IMG/VR virus record: IMGVR_UViG_3300050343_000061 | Span: 1-31,350 of that record | Length of the DNA stretch: 31,350 nt | Direction: 5' to 3' (one strand) | Origin: a virus | In this document: positions 30,680 through 31,350 of the stretch, in pieces | Layout of the letters: the number at the start of each line of letters is the position of its first letter | Position numbering within the stretch: position 1 is the stretch's first letter | Position numbers and translations under genes: made by a program | The notes under the pieces: model-generated | The model's input: only the letters and a program-made list of their open reading frames with translations | Database searches by the model: none | What the model was told of the DNA's origin: nothing

Positions 30680-31350
30680 CTACATTCTAGACCAAACGCC
30701 AGCTGATCTGCGTGTACGTGGGCCTTTGTTAAATACATCAAAGTTCCTCTTAGCTACTACAGGCTTAGACGGTTTCTGATTATTCATCAAGGCTCGTCCT
30801 TCACCAGCACCTAACAACAGGTATTGAAGCGCGTCATGAATATGCGAATACATGTTTTTATCTGGTTTGTCAGCATATCTTTCACCAGACACCTCCATGC
30901 GCTTATACTGATAGCCACCCTCAAAGCCCTTAATAAGCTGTGGACAGCGCCTATCAATTAAAAATGCTGGCTTACCTTCGGTCATCTTGTTCAGCTGGGA
31001 GGAGACTGATTCAAGACGCAGGTCAACAGAGTTGGAGGGCGCTGGAAACGCCTTCAAGCCAGCACCGCGCAGAATGTGAAATGGAGTCGATTCATCAGTC
31101 TGCGCTCTAAAGTCTCCCGCTGGATCGCCATATATATAGACATCAGAACACTCTGAAAACCTTGTGGCTATTTCCTGCCTCAGAACTTCTGCAAATCTTA
31201 CAATGCCCATATCAAATGCAACGACTTCAGCTTGGATTAACCATCTTCCCCTTACCTTTTGCCCTAGCACGGCGGCGGGGGTTAGGCCAAAGTCTAAGCC
31301 GACATAAAGGGGCAACGAAGCGGCAATGGCGATTTCTTCTTTTGCAACAT
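30680..31350 (-). CDS. terL: Terminase large subunit, C-terminal nuclease part
   Basis: Continues the gene cut at base 1: after the shared CAT codon, VAKEEIAIAASLPLYVGLDFG. RNase H-like nuclease motifs are visible: GLDFGLTP (Asp about 304), YIYGDPAGD (Asp about 360) and HIHDALQYLL (Asp about 457), the three metal-binding acids that cut the concatemer. The in-frame TTG at 31315 is only an internal codon. Ends TAG 30680; GGAGAT and the next ATG follow. Confidence 0.95.
   Translation of the reverse strand, partial: VAKEEIAIAASLPLYVGLDFGLTPAAVLGQKVRGRWLIQAEVVAFDMGIVRFAEVLRQEIATRFSECSDVYIYGDPAGDFRAQTDESTPFHILRGAGLKAFPAPSNSVDLRLESVSSQLNKMTEGKPAFLIDRRCPQLIKGFEGGYQYKRMEVSGERYADKPDKNMYSHIHDALQYLLLGAGEGRALMNNQKPSKPVVAKRNFDVFNKGPRTRRSAGVWSRM

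Noticed and set aside
1-31350. Terminal direct repeats, CRISPR array, tRNA genes, integrase or attachment site
   Set aside because: Read for but not seen: the window ends share no repeat, no spaced repeats with unique spacers exist, no cloverleaf-like segment or integrase-like protein was found.

Overview
The window reads as one complete, circularly closing genome of a short-tailed (podovirus-type) phage. Nearly every open frame is a phage gene, genes overlap by 1-17 bases, and there is no tRNA, rRNA, integrase or recognisable lysogeny repressor. The terminase large subunit is cut by the window edges. Its N-terminal 284 codons and the first base of codon 285 lie at 853->1 on the minus strand, the rest at 31350->30680, and joining base 1 to base 31350 restores one uninterrupted frame. 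Gene content (T7-like internal virion proteins, MCF-starting small proteins, a cupredoxin-like insert in a repetitive tail protein, YadA-like tail fibre) resembles marine phages of Alphaproteobacteria. The host is an inference; nothing in the sequence names it.

Layout. 850-3323 (minus): the small terminase subunit and a tightly overlapping run of tiny conserved phage genes leading into the large terminase. 3324-3823: a 500-bp divergent control region. 3824-9642 (plus): early genes, consisting of small unknowns, a DUF932 protein, zinc-ribbon and helix-turn-helix proteins, a Holliday-junction-resolvase-like nuclease, then a recombination module (YqaJ-like exonuclease, a putative annealing protein, an SSB-like protein) closed by a terminator, then three small genes. 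9639-17447 (minus): lysis genes (M15-type endolysin, holin-like proteins) and the tail-fibre/appendage genes. 17504-30670 (minus): virion genes, transcribed portal -> Bbp19-like -> scaffold -> GNAT-like protein -> major capsid -> tail nozzle -> three internal virion proteins. No DNA polymerase, primase, helicase or RNA polymerase is visible, so replication and transcription probably use host enzymes, with the phage supplying recombination functions.

The most unusual part is the control region. A sigma70-like promoter has its -10 box centred between two inverted 15-bp boxes, and a third copy of the box lies about 1 kb downstream. Both divergent leaders (towards terS and towards the first early gene) carry a perfect inverted copy of the Shine-Dalgarno region of their first gene, 11 and 12 bp long, closing nested hairpins. 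This suggests translation of both arms is gated by leader RNA structure. A further motif, CTGCA-N4-TGCAG, recurs three times between early genes.

The sequence also carries many single-base indels in otherwise conserved genes (portal, capsid, GNAT-like protein, two internal virion proteins, fibre, exonuclease, one small gene). They are densest in the capsid. Directly after the capsid terminator hairpin the tail nozzle gene begins without its start or N-terminus, and no tail tubular A gene is found. Either the source read or assembly is error-prone with a deletion here, or the genome is damaged.
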